Assembly (NCBI GenBank): GCA_040383945.1
Contig: JBEICN010000004.1
Location: 1 to 43,670, forward strand
Source of the DNA: CAIVSN01 sp040383945
GTDB taxonomy: Bacteria > Patescibacteriota > Gracilibacteria > BD1-5 > UBA2023
Reading direction: 5' to 3'
Length of the DNA stretch: 43,670 nucleotides
Below the pieces are notes generated by a model. It was given only the letters and a program-made list of their open reading frames with translations. It was not told where the DNA came from and searched no databases. A program made the position numbers and the translations under genes. Every line of letters begins with the position of its first letter. Within the stretch, counting starts at the first letter, position 1. Below, in pieces: positions 1-10,707 of the stretch.

Positions 1-2
1 AA

Positions 3-1001
3 TGGTTCGAGCTTCACGGAGTTCGCGTAAAATGTGAAAAGGATCTCAGGATATTTCCAGTATCAGATAATTCGTCAGAGGTGATTGGGGCTTTTGAAAA
101 AGTATTTTTACATCATAAAAATCAAATCACGGTTCACACATCAACCACAGTAAAAGCACTGGAACAAACGAGCAATACCTATCCCATTCGATACGATACG
201 GGCAAAGTTGATGCTGATATAGTCGTGATTACTACAGGTGGAAATGCCTACGCGCATACAGGATCTAGTGGTGACGGGTATAGTTTTTCAAAAAAATTAG
301 GGCATTCCATTACAGATCTCTGACCTTCCCTATCGAGTTTCGAACTTGCCGAAGCCTTTCCAAAAACCCTTTCAGGTATATCACTTGCAAAGGCTCAACT
401 TCGGTGGAGCTCAGAAATTCTCACCGAAGGGCCGATACTATTTACACATTTCGGAATATCGGGTCCAGGCCCATTTGCGTTTTCCTCGTTAATCGCATTC
501 GAAAAGATTGACAAGGGAAATCCTCTTCAAATATCACTAGCACCTATGGCATGATGGTGAGTGCAAGAGTGGGACAGACATATCGAGCGAGAGGCAAAAA
601 CTCACAGCAATCGAGAAGTCAGAAATATTCTTGATATACTACCTCGTCGGCTCGTTGATGCCATGGGTACGAGCGGAATAGTTCCAGCAAAAATTTTGAA
701 TCTAAAGGGAGCTACACTTTCCAAAGAAGATCGTAGAAATCTATCAAAAGTTCTCGGCGATGGAATTCCTCTCACGATCATAGCTCGAAGAGCTGGTGAT
801 GAATTTGTGACAGCAGGCGGAGTTGATTATGCCGAGGTAGATGCGGAATCGCTTGAATCCAAAATTAAAACGGGTCTATTTTTTGCTGGAGAAGTTCTCA
901 ATATCGACGGGGTTACCTGATGATTCAATCTTCAAGCGGCTTGGAGTACGGGTAACTTGGCATGAAGGAGTATCGTAGATCGCTTGAGATTTTTGAAATA
1001 A
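3..1001 (+). CDS. HI0933/YhiN-type FAD-dependent oxidoreductase, 5' end outside window
   Basis: The first codon visible is at position 3 and the gene ends at TAA 999-1001, giving the last 332 residues of the protein. The N-terminal FAD-binding Rossmann segment is outside the window. What remains matches the HI0933/BaiN-like flavoprotein family: an FPVSD segment, the VVITTGG strand of the FAD domain, the GISGP motif in the middle domain, and the C-terminal FAGEVLNIDG-VTGGFN-LQAAWSTG-AG block that closes over FAD. Several Gly residues, including the first Gly of VTGG, are UGA codons. The substrate of this family is poorly known in bacteria. Family assignment is strong; the specific reaction is not inferable. 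Confidence 0.88.
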
Positions 1002-1086
1002 TCAACCTTTCATGTCTGGTGCATGGGAAATTTCCAGCGATGCACAAAATGTATTCTACCAGCTACGAGATTTTGTAAAAACTTGC

Positions 1087-1114
1087 TTGTCCTCAAGGGG
1101 ACTTCATATATACT
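1087..1114 (+). promoter_or_regulatory. promoter of nucleotidyltransferase gene, apparently leaderless
   Basis: TTGTCC (1087-1092) and TATACT (1109-1114) are separated by 16 bases. The ATG at 1121 lies only six bases after the -10 element, where transcription would normally begin, so the message would have almost no 5' leader. No Shine-Dalgarno sequence is visible. Confidence 0.6.
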
Positions 1115-1120
1115 CAAACT

Positions 1121-1999
1121 ATGCGACATCCCCTTATTCTCATGGCAGCCGGAGTTTCTTCTCGAATGAAGAAAGCTCTTGAAGAAGACTCCTCAGTACA
1201 TATTGAGCCAAAACTTATCGAAGAAGCAAATACATTGCCCAAATGTATGCTTTCTGTTGGTCCAAATGGAACTCGGTTTATTGATTATATTCTGTTGAAT
1301 GCGGCGCGATGAGGTTTTGGCGAAATTATTCTGCTACTCAATCCCAAAGATGCTGTCACTCGGCCTCATGTAGAAAACTTTGTTCGTGCCATGTGACTCG
1401 CGCTGAGGGTTCATTTTGCGATTCAGTTTATACCAGAAGGTCGAGATAAGCCATGGGGCACTGGAGATGCGGTGTTTCAGGCCCTCGAACAATTCCCTTT
1501 GGAAAACGGAGATGTATATTCTCTGTCCAACTCCGACAATCTTTGTAGCCAAAAAGTTTTTGAGCGAGCTTTTTCTGCCAAGGAGAATACCATGTTTTCT
1601 TATGATACATGAAGCCTGGGAATTCATCCGAATGATCGATCAAAATACGGACTCGTTATGACAGATATCTCGTCAAAGCGCGTATCGGCCTTGGTGGAAA
1701 AACCAACCATTGAAGAAATCGCAAAGTTGGAAAAGCAACATGTTCTCAGCGTAAATATGAATCTCCTGACACTTTCTTACGCAGATACCTATGACAAACT
1801 CGCGAACCTTCTCCCCCACCCGGTGAGAAATGAAAAAGAGGTTACGGAGGTATTCCGCGAGCTTGCTGCAGGAGGAAATTTGAAGTCAGAAATTGTGTTT
1901 GAGTCCATACCAGACCTTACCAGCAAGGCTGATATTCCCAAGGTGCAAAAGTATCTTGCGGAGGCTTATCCAGAGCTACAAAAACGCTATCAAAAATAA
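1121..1999 (+). CDS. nucleotidyltransferase-family protein (NTP_transferase fold)
   Basis: A 292-residue protein that opens with the nucleotide-binding signature LMAAGVSSRM (residues 7-16), followed by PKCML (40-44) and an FIDYILLNA segment. This is the arrangement of sugar-phosphate nucleotidyltransferases such as GlmU, RmlA or GalU N-terminal domains, which transfer NMP from NTP to a sugar phosphate. Asp in LSNSDN is placed where the metal-binding Asp of the family sits. In-frame UGA codons (for example 1310-1312) read as Gly and join the fragments. There is no left-handed helix C-terminal domain, so it is not a GlmU. The exact sugar is unknown. It stops one base before the S4 gene, so the two are probably co-transcribed. 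Confidence 0.75.
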
Positions 2000-2000
2000 T

Positions 2001-2216
2001 ATGAAACATGTAATAACCATAGACGGAGAGTATATCGAGCTCTTTCGAGCACTCAAATTCGCAAGACTCGTAGAGACCGGATGACAAGCCAAGGATGCTA
2101 TTCGAGATGGTCAGGTACGAGTTTGAGATACAGTGGTTCAGGAATTACGAAAAAAAGTCCGACCGTGAGATCATGTTTTCTATGGATCTGATGAAATAGA
2201 GATCATTACAAAATAG
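2001..2216 (+). CDS. small S4-domain RNA-binding protein (YbcJ/RlbA-like)
   Basis: A 71-residue protein made of a single S4 domain. The pattern LKFARLVETGGQAK, then AIRDGQVRVG, then LRKKVRPGDHV, is that of the YbcJ-type small S4 proteins, which bind structured RNA and are thought to act around the ribosome. Three of its Gly residues are UGA codons, including the first residue of the GD turn in VRPGD, a position that is almost always Gly in S4 domains. The start ATG follows the previous stop by one base. It converges on recX with 13 bases between the stop codons. Confidence 0.85.
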
Positions 2217-2229
2217 AACAAATTCAAAA

Positions 2230-2898
2230 CTATTCCTGCATAGTGGAAAATCATTCAAGTTCGTGAGAGGTAGGCGGATTCGGTATTTTTTTGAGAAAAA
2301 TTTGCACGCTTGTGTAAGAGAAACCCTTTCGAAGTAGGGTATCTTGTATCTTTTTGATATCCTTTGAGGCTCGAGAGACTCATGCTCATGAGAGAAATTT
2401 CGAGTAGGGGCCTGTCTCTAGAAGCTCCGATTCATCAAAATCCTTACATCTCGCTTGAATATGCTCTGCAAACTGAGGATACTTCTGCGTAAGATCATGT
2501 TGAATAGCTCGGGGTCAATTACCTTTTTCTATCAAATTGAAAATGCGCTTTTCGATACTTTTTTCAAAATTATCATACATATCAAACTCTCCAAATTCTC
2601 ACAGCGCTGACTCAATATCTGAAGTCTGAAACTTTTTTTTACGAAGAGAATTTCTTACATATGTCAAGGGTTTTGACTTTGCCAAGTAGGACTCGATGTA
2701 ACTGCGTATTTCAGTGATATCGTTATGATAGGGCAAAATTTGATCAAGCACACTTTCTATGTCTCATGCATTTGAAGTTTTTCACCGCAATTTTTCTTGT
2801 ATTCTTGTACGAGATACTCGGTATTTACCACTGTACCATAGAGCATACGAAAAGAGTCGCTCCTTTGTATAGTCAGTATTTTTTGAAGAATTTCACAT
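2230..2898 (-). CDS. recX: RecX-family regulatory protein
   Basis: A 222-residue, helix-rich, basic protein. The first repeat (RLFSYALWYSGKYRVSRT, then IQEKL) matches the first RecX three-helix unit (AL.LL..R..S..EL...L). The second carries DMYDNFEKSIEKR and LIEKGNGPRAI, like the D...A..w.....G..rI module, and the third ends LLRKGFSYTSVQIFL, like the RecX third repeat. RecX binds RecA filaments and limits recombination. The chosen ATG at 2896-2898 lies six bases after a TATACT box. UGA codons at 2764-2766 and 2782-2784 read as Gly. Sequence divergence is high, so the family call rests on the repeat pattern and length. Confidence 0.65.
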
Positions 2899-2904
2899 AC
2901 AAAG

Positions 2905-2931
2905 AGTATATGAAATTTTTAGCAGCAACAA
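2905..2931 (-). promoter_or_regulatory. promoter of recX, apparently leaderless
   Basis: On the minus strand TTGTTG (2926-2931) precedes TATACT (2905-2910) by 15 bases, and the recX ATG begins six bases after the -10. The -35 spacing is short, but the -10 is perfect and its distance to the ATG repeats that seen at three other genes here. Confidence 0.5.
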
Positions 2932-3084
2932 TATATATTCGCCCTTCCAGAACGCAGTAGGTTTTTTGACACAAAAGAACCTGAAGAATACCGAGATACA
3001 CAGATTGCGTTTGGGTGGTAGCTTGACGTGCAATTTAGCACAATTCTCGTGCTCCAAAAGCCGAGTTGTTCTAGTCAAGATACA

Positions 3085-6000
3085 TTATCTCGCCCGCTGA
3101 TACAGTTCCTGAAGAATAGATAGCTCGCCTTGGAGATATTGCAGTATTCGAGTATCGCGCTGTGAAGTTGACGTACGAATTTTTTTGTCTATTTCGAGCT
3201 GTAGTGCTATGAGTCGGGCCTGTAATTTTGGTCGGTTTGTCTCGAGGCGCTCCTTAAGTTTGCTGATGCGGGCATCAATCTTTGTGTAGATAGCGGAGGG
3301 GAGACGACGTTCTTGTGTCCAATCGTAGCTATCAAACTCTACTCAGGAATATTTATACAATCCTTCGAGTGTTTGATCTATATCAAAATCATCTTTCATT
3401 TCCGAGGTTTCCTGAGATGTGGGTGTAGCTCAACGCAAAGTTTCGGGCTTTGGAGAGACTGGTTTTGGTATAATGGAAGTTTTGGATGGCTTCACGGTAA
3501 TACTCAATTTTACTGGCTCAAGCTTTGGAGCAGTTGGTTTTGGTGTTTGAGGTTTTGCTGTCGCTTGTGGCTTTGGCGCAGTTGATTTTGGAGAAGTTGA
3601 AATCTTGTTCGTACTCATAGGTGTGCTCAACTTTGGTGCTGGAGGTTTTACTGGGGTTTCATCTAGTGCTTGTGATTTTGGAGAAGCTGGCTTTGGTGCT
3701 TGAGCTTTTGAAGACATCTTTTCAGGGGTACTTATTCTTGACATATTTTTAGGCATCATCACTATGTCTTTCTTTTCTTCCGCACGACTGGTAGACTTCA
3801 CCTCTGGCTTCAAGTTCTTTCTGTCAGGAAGAGTGGTGTTGAGAGCATCTTTTGAAGGGGCTGTATTTGATAAAGATGGTGCAAGTGGTAGAGCGATTTT
3901 TGTAATAGCAGATCAAGTTGCTACCATGTTTGAGTTAGGCGAACATCGACCATCGTATTGATTTGGACTGAGGTCTCAGTTCGGACAGACATCCTTGGAG
4001 AAAACACTTGAAATAGGAGTAACTCCAGTTCCAACCGTTGAAGTTCAGGCATTACTATTTCAGATGCTTATGATTCCTCCCCCACCACCACCACCACCAC
4101 CGCCTCCTCCACCACCGCCTCCACTATTTGCGATAGTCGTTACGCTCACTTGACAAGTTGAGCTCGTGCTATCTTCACCTATTACACTCAGCGTATACAG
4201 TGTGCTCGTGCTGTTTGGAGGAACGATACTTTGTGTGCCTTGGACGGGCTGATCTCCCATTCCAGCGAGCGAAGCCTGCAGTGCATTCTGTGAAGTCCAG
4301 GTAAGTGTGACGGAGCTTCCGTTTGTCACTTGACTTGTCGAAGCTGAGATACTGCAAGACGGAGGAATTGCTGGAGCAGCAACTACGAGAGCAAAATATG
4401 AGAATCTTTGTGTACGAAATGCCACTTTTCCCTCTGCTCACGAGGAGAGTTTGGATCCGGATCCAACCAGTGACCAATTCAGGCCATCTTCTGAGGTGAT
4501 AACACGATATTGCTGGTTGGCAGTAGCTGGCACGGAAACAGTAATGGGTCGATTCAATTCCATACCGACACCGAGTGTATCAGCTCCAATTTTCACCATT
4601 TTTTCTATATTCATCGTCGATACAGACGTGCCATCATTGGTCATCTTTGCACCATCAGAAACAAATGTTCCGTGATCAACTATATCACCAAGTACAAAGC
4701 CCCCATTCCAAGTAGTCGCCCCTGATGATGCTTGAACTTTTTGAACAGCGGTAAGCCCGGTGCCAGTAAGTAGCTCTACCCCAAATCCAGATCGAAGCGT
4801 TACCCCGTCAGATCAAGTACCAGTAGTGTTGGCAAGTACAATACCACTTCCAGAAAGGGTTGTACCAGTAGCAGAGGCGGTGGTGTTATCATATCTTCTA
4901 AAAAGGAGATTTCCCGTACCGGTGACGACGCTTGGAGATCCAGCAGGAACCACATCTGGAACCTGTGTGAGAAGTGATACATCAGTCTGTGCATACTGAT
5001 TACTCAAAACCTTATACTGAAACTTGTAATTTCTCTTCTCGCCGATTCCGTCTCGTACAAAATCAAAACTATTGTTGGGCTTTCTAGCGCTCCCATCGAT
5101 TTCTCAACGACTGATCGGCGTAAGTGCAGAATTTACATCATTTTGATTACTCTGTCGGGAGGCGAGAACATACCCAGCCTTGTCAGCGTCATAATTCCTT
5201 CATTCCAGTTTCATCTTGATAGAAAGTCGCAGGCTCGTGTCATTATTTGCGCGGTACTCATATCTTGAAAGGGCAATTTTTACTGGCGTAGTGTCGATAT
5301 CTCGCTCAAGATCGTTGGTTGGGCCAAAATAGGATGTTTCCGATACCCCGTACAATGCGTTATAAATTTTACCATAAACAGATCGGTAATCTATCCCAAC
5401 ACCAAGCCAATTATTTTTTGCTTGAGTAAGTGGCATGTTGCCATAAATTTTTTTATCAAGTTTACCTAGGAGTGTTTGATTATTGGTAATGACGAAGACT
5501 CCCCCTCCTTCTCCGTGGTCAGTGCCAAGGTCACCGTTGACTCGTGTGGTTCTTCCAAACTCAGAAAAGACAACAATGGTAATATTTTGTGTTCCCTTAA
5601 CTTCGTTAAAAAATCCTGTGAGATTGGACATCACTCTTCCAATATTGTAATTCAAATCCTTGGGCACATTCATTGGATCAAAATTTGACTGTGGAGCTAG
5701 CTGATTGGAGTGCGTGTCATATCATCCATCTGCCTTCATATAAAATGATTTTCCGACATTATTCGAAAGCAGTGTCTTGAGAAATTTTAAGTTGTTCACA
5801 TTTCCAAATCCTGCACCATCTGGGCCACCAGAAGCTTTGGAGGCTTGGGCGATTTCATCGACGCGTATCGCCGACTTGAACAAGCTCGCAGTTCTATCGG
5901 GATAAGCTCGATTTTGCATGATACTCCTGAGCGTATTGAGGTGAGCATTTTTATCAGCGGTCGCCAGATAGTTATTTGAAAATATCGCTCCGCTTGGTCC

Positions 6001-8439
6001 TATGTTGATATATCTTCATCATCGAAAAACATTTGGCCGACGCCCGGACAAAGATATGGTATTTTCTGAATTTGGCTCAAAGCGTATAAGTTGACCAAAA
6101 ACACCATCTGCATCATCGAGTGTCGTTGAGCCATAGGAAGCTATTTGTTTTTGCGCCTGGTCATGATCGCGAGAGTGTCGTGGCGTTCCCACTCGGTTGA
6201 AGATTCTGAGATTATTACTATCATAGAGAGATTTGAGTGATGGGGTTGTACCTCAACTTCCATAGGCAAGCGCGCTATTCATATAATATTCTCCAAGATC
6301 CGTCATTCTCGAAGGATCAATTCCTATAGTACCCCCGGTAGTGGTTCGCAAACTTACATAATCCTGATATTGATCTTTTTGGACTACACCATGCAACCAG
6401 TCATATCCCCCACCCAACTCCACAAAAAGTAATTTTCCATTTGGATTTTGCAATACCGACTGCGACAAACTTTCCGTAAGGGTACTACGATCAAATCCCG
6501 TTTGAAGTACAAACTCAGGCTGTGCCAAAAGCATAGATATCACTGGGCGAATTTTGGTAGTTTGAAATGATAGAGTGCTCGGGCGAAACACTCCGGGAGA
6601 TCCATCACTCGCTGTGGAAAGAAAATTCGATAGAGCGCTGCGTACGTCTCAGGGGAGTACTCTGCCTCATAACAACCGTAATTCTAGCATGCTCAGAAGC
6701 TCATTCGTGGTGATTTCACGGAGCAAAACCGATCCAGATCCAAAATCGACAGAACCGCTGCTCACTTGCAACCCACCAGTCCCCTGTTGCAACCAACCGT
6801 CAGAGATAGCGAGCGTGAGTCCAACTGGGTCAAACACCCCGCTTCGGATAGAGAGAGTCCCAGAGGCAGTGGCTAAGCTGAAGGTAGGGAGCGAAACACT
6901 GCCAGTACTCAGAGAAAGCGTGATGCCGGTTTGACTTCCAGGTATGTCGAGCCTCAAACTAGAAGAAGCTACGGTAAGTGATCCCGAGAAGGTATTTCCT
7001 GTGCCAGAAGATATCTGAATTGAAGTATCAACTGGACGATTCGTAGCCTCAAGGAGTTCCGACATAAGGTACGACCCCGTAGAGGTATCAAAAGCGATAC
7101 GACTTGTGTAGGAAATCCATTGATTCTGAATATACGTTGAATAGAATTTTGCATTATCATCAAAACCTTCTCTCCCAAAAACGGAGCCAGGAAAAAAAGG
7201 AGTCCAATTGAAGCGGGTCAAGAGACTACTATCTCTCAGCATAGAGTCAATCGTTGTAGGAGAATTTCTATGAAAAAGCTGTATAGTTCAGATAGTGAGT
7301 TCCAGTGGATTTTTATATGAGATAGCGTTCATGGAGTCATCCGAGTACATCATATCACTCGCGAGAAACCATTTTACACTCGGAAGAATTTCAAAATTAT
7401 TCGATATAATTTGTTGAGCAAAGACATTCAATTCTGCTCGATCGGGGTTTCCACGAGCATAAAAACGATAGATTCTATCCGCGAGAAAGAGTGCAATCGC
7501 AAACTCCCGCATTCCAAAAATATAATCTATGGTATTATCCCCGAGTCAGTTGTTACCATTGATAGGATTTTGCATGGCGCCAAGATCCAAGGTGCCAGAA
7601 GCGCTGACAAATGGAAAAGTGATTCATGGCTTGAGGGAACCACTGAGAAAAACGACCCCCGTAGAAGTGTTGTGCTTACTTTGATCATAGCTTACTTGGT
7701 GCGACAGAGAATCTGATACGAACCCCGTCAAAATTTTTGCCACCGCAGCAACATCAGACTCCTCGTAATTTCTGATATCACCATTTTCTTTTGACTCTCC
7801 TGCTTTGTACTCCCCCATCATAAAGAGCTGGATGAGTTCCCGTCAATAGTTTTCGTTGGGGCTGTTTTTATTCTGCTGATCCAGTAAGTCAAGGAATTTT
7901 CACATGGCATAGTCTCCCTTACCTCCATTGTTGTAGAGATTTTGCTTGATCATAGTGCGGTAATTCCCAAGGGTGTTGGAATACAGAAGATCGTGCTGAT
8001 CGATAATATCTTTGTAAGAAATTTTGTCAGATTGGTTTACCGGAAAAATATCCTCAAAAAGTGAAAAAAGTTTTGCCTTTGACTCATACGGATCACGAGC
8101 GTATCGATATTGATACAATCGGTTCATGCTCGCTCCATCTCACCAATTAAATCCTGATGCAGTAAGCTGCGCAATTTCTGCATGAAATTGGGTTCTATCA
8201 GGACCAATAGCATCAGGAAACACCAAATTTGCAGCAGCAACAGATGAGCCTGCTTGATACAATGCGGATATATTTTCAGGCGTTGCCGCAAAATACACTT
8301 TTCTTGCGAGGTGCTCTGCTTTTTCCATAGTCCAAGGGCTTGAAGCGCCATTGGTCGCCACAGCAAAAGTCGTTCCAGGCATCACAGAGGTGATGAGCAG
8401 AGAAAGCAAAAGCATCTGTGCAATAATTTTTTTTGGCAT
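3085..8439 (-). CDS. giant exported DUF1800-DUF1501 fusion protein with Ig-like region and poly-Gly linker
   Basis: One uninterrupted table-25 frame of 1784 residues; I checked the joints between fragments codon by codon and found only UGA, no TAA or TAG, before 3085. Order: signal peptide (1-28, ending FAVA); DUF1800 (about 36-645) with WTMEKAEHL, NENYGREL (195-202), and MLLAQPEF at its end, plus a beta-rich insertion of about 100 residues (462-574); DUF1501 (about 669-1080) with LFVELGGGYDWLHG, DTHSNQ (908-), SEFGRT (959-964) and DHG (974-976); a beta-rich region and an Ig-like domain; 16 consecutive Gly (1440-1455); a Pro/Lys/Ser-rich stretch (about 1560-1670); and a charged helical tail. 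DUF1800 and DUF1501 are usually separate neighbouring genes of unknown function found in envelope or secretion contexts. Probably a cell-surface protein. Confidence 0.88.
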
Positions 8440-8458
8440 ATGAATAAGTGATGTTACG

Positions 8459-8486
8459 ATTATAAAATATATACACTTTTCGTCAA
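8459..8486 (-). promoter_or_regulatory. strong sigma70-type promoter of the DUF1800-DUF1501 gene
   Basis: Minus-strand TTGACG (8481-8486) and TATAAT (8459-8464) with 16-base spacing, ending 19 bases before the ATG at 8439. The leader is short and has no Shine-Dalgarno sequence. It is the best consensus match in the window. Confidence 0.75.
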
Positions 8487-8520
8487 TAACAAGTACTTAC
8501 AATCTAACACCAAATGCAAC

Positions 8521-8541
8521 TTTTACACTATCTGTGTAAAA
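8521..8541. promoter_or_regulatory. perfect 8-bp dyad, candidate operator
   Basis: TTTTACAC (8521-8528) and GTGTAAAA (8534-8541) are perfect inverted arms around a five-base spacer. The element lies about 35 bases upstream of the -35 box of the giant exported protein gene, and is too short-armed and T-poor downstream to be a terminator. It has the form of a site for a dimeric regulator. Confidence 0.45.
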
Positions 8542-8570
8542 TAGCAGAAATTACTCATAACTTGGTGGAT

Positions 8571-8690
8571 ATGATTACAGGAAAACATCAAATACATGAA
8601 TGAGAACTTCATGAAATACGACTACATCAAATGTGAGATATAATGTTGATAGACATGCGTCAAGGCTATGATCTCAATCGGAGTTCGTAG
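8571..8690 (+). CDS. possible small protein, 39 residues
   Basis: An ATG frame that reads through two UGA codons as Gly and ends at TAG 8688-8690, one base before the convergent stop of the NicO-type gene. It contains no recognisable domain, no membrane segment and an unremarkable acidic/basic mix. It sits in the intergenic gap downstream of the 8521-8541 dyad. Without homologs it could equally be a chance frame, so it is reported only as a candidate. Confidence 0.22.
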
Positions 8691-8691
8691 C

Positions 8692-10311
8692 TTATAAGAA
8701 TACTCGGTACACCAAAAAACTTGCAAGAACGAGTAAGAGCAGACTCGAAAAAATCGGCAAAATATACACTACCCCCTTTCCCCAACCAAGTACTCTTTCT
8801 CGCAGGTGATATATCAAAGTAGCGACAACTGCAAGTGCGGAAAATACCCCCAATCCAAATGCGAGAACAAAAGGAACAGCAAGATCGAGTCTTCCAATAG
8901 CAAATAATACCAGTAAGATACTCCAAGCAAAAGTACAAGGGGCCAAACCTGCGAAGAAAGCCATCCAAAGACCTCAAGAAGTTGATGCATTTGTAATCTG
9001 ACTCGGCCCTCTCCAGTAGTGCCAAAGTGATTTTATCAAAAAAACAAGCGCAACAACTAATAGTAGGATGGATGAATATTGCTGTATCTGAGAAAAATAC
9101 GCACTCGTGTCAAAGTTATAGAACACGAATTTCGCAAGTAGCGTAATGATGACGATATCTGCCAAATGAATAGTCGTAAAAATAGCAGCATATCCCACAC
9201 TCTTGATATAACTTACTCCATGAGAGAGAATATATCCTGCCATAAACCCCTTGGAATGTCCGGGTCCAATAGCATGGAGTCAACCGAGCAAAAATAAGAA
9301 AAACAGTGTAGGAAACAATACCATAAAATCATCCTCGCTACGAATTTTCTCGATGTACCGTAAAACAGATTGAAACAAGTGGAATGATTGGGAGTTGATA
9401 GTTCACTCAAAACTTGAATTTTCGCGAGTAACATCGGTATTGGTGTTGTTTAAAGCGTGAGACTGATAGTTTTGATTGGAAGATTTTGCTACTGCATGCT
9501 GGGCAATTCCAGTCGGTAGTACAAATTGTGTATCAGGATACTGACTTCTCTCGGTTTGACCTGGCGAAAGCTCCTTTGAAATCGGATTCCATCATAACAT
9601 CACTTCTTCGTAGTCGGTATAAAAATCAGCATCGGTATCGACTTTTTGTATATCCGTCTGATACAGTGCCTCCTCCTCATCAGAAATTCAATCCCCATCA
9701 GTATCTATGGGCTTTTGGATTATATCACTCGCAAAACGAGCATTTGGAATTTTTGAAGTTAATACTTTGTATGCGAGGGTATTTCAGGTAGTGCCCTCAT
9801 AGAGCAAAACGCGGTTGGTTTGAAGCGGCTGTTCGATGAATATCTTGATCGAATATGCAAATGAGTTGAGGTCATTTTGGCAAATAATAGAGTACGCTAC
9901 TGGAAATCACTTGGTAAATATTTCATCAACTCCGAGCTCTCTTGTAGAAAAATTTTGAAGCTCACAAGTGGCTCACCGTGTGTCGTTCACAGATATCTTT
10001 TGCTTGAGGTAGTCATACAGTCGTGAACTATATCCATAGTAATCTGCGTAGGTGAGATTTCTCATATTCACGCCAGATTTGCCAAGAATAAGCTCTACCT
10101 GACTCGGGTGAAAGTAGGTAATAGCCTCGATGCGAGTATCATAGACGGTATAAGTAGAACTCGAGATATCCAGTGGGTGAGCCATCGCTTTTCCTGAAAG
10201 AAAGCACATACACAACCAACACCACAAAAAAAATTTAAATACTCGCGGTATTTGTTCAAAAAAGGCAAGAAGGTAAAGATGTTTTTTAGTGGAATCTTTC
10301 AAAAAATACAT
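8692..10311 (-). CDS. NicO/RcnA-type transition-metal transporter with extracytoplasmic Ca-binding repeats
   Basis: A 539-residue protein. An N-terminal hydrophobic segment (about 25-43, ending GKAMA) exports a soluble domain that begins HPLDISSS, as in HupE/UreJ-like and NicO-associated N-terminal domains. Around residues 200-235 are two acidic repeats, DTDGDGISDEEE and DTDADFYTDYEE, of the thrombospondin type 3 / EF-hand-like calcium-binding kind. The C-terminal 210 residues form six or so membrane segments with GGLHAIGPGHSKGF and a later TIHLAD, the histidine signatures of the NicO/RcnA nickel-cobalt family. It probably moves a divalent metal across the membrane; uptake versus export is not decidable. 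The gene starts only 12 bases from the divergent small membrane-protein gene. Confidence 0.72.
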
Positions 10312-10323
10312 AAAGTATGTGTC

Positions 10324-10707
10324 ATGATGTTGCTCGTTGCATCCATTCTCTCGGTTAGTATACTATTGGTTATCATCCTGTATAGTCTTTTTTGATATCA
10401 TCCCAAAAAATTATCAAAGTCTCAGAAAGCCTACTATCGTGGCATGCTAACCAGTGCGCTCAGTAGAGATCATCACTCAGCCTTAGTGCGTTGTGACACC
10501 GTACTCGAGCACATCATGCAAGACCTGGGAAATCAAGGGACCATGTCAGAAATGCTCCAAAAGAGAAAGAATTACAAACATGTTGAGCACTTTTGGAGAT
10601 ACCACAAGTTGAGGAATAAGGTGGTTCATGAAATGCATCCTCCCAAGATTACTCTCGAGGATGTTGAGGATTTTAAGAAGAAGATTGAGGAGCAATTTTT
10701 GAACTAG
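10324..10707 (+). CDS. membrane-anchored small protein with HEPN-like RNxxxH motif
   Basis: A 127-residue protein: one N-terminal transmembrane helix (about 3-22) followed by a cytoplasmic helical domain. The soluble part contains LRNKVVHE with R97-N98-x3-H102, the R-x4-H arrangement that defines HEPN-superfamily domains, many of which are RNases or nucleotide-transfer accessory domains. The UGA at the end of the membrane segment reads as Gly. The start at 10324 (a second ATG follows directly) was chosen because it captures the whole membrane helix; the protein would otherwise begin at 10444. Its 3' end overlaps the convergent nth gene by 35 bases. HEPN membership is inferred from a single motif. 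Confidence 0.6.
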
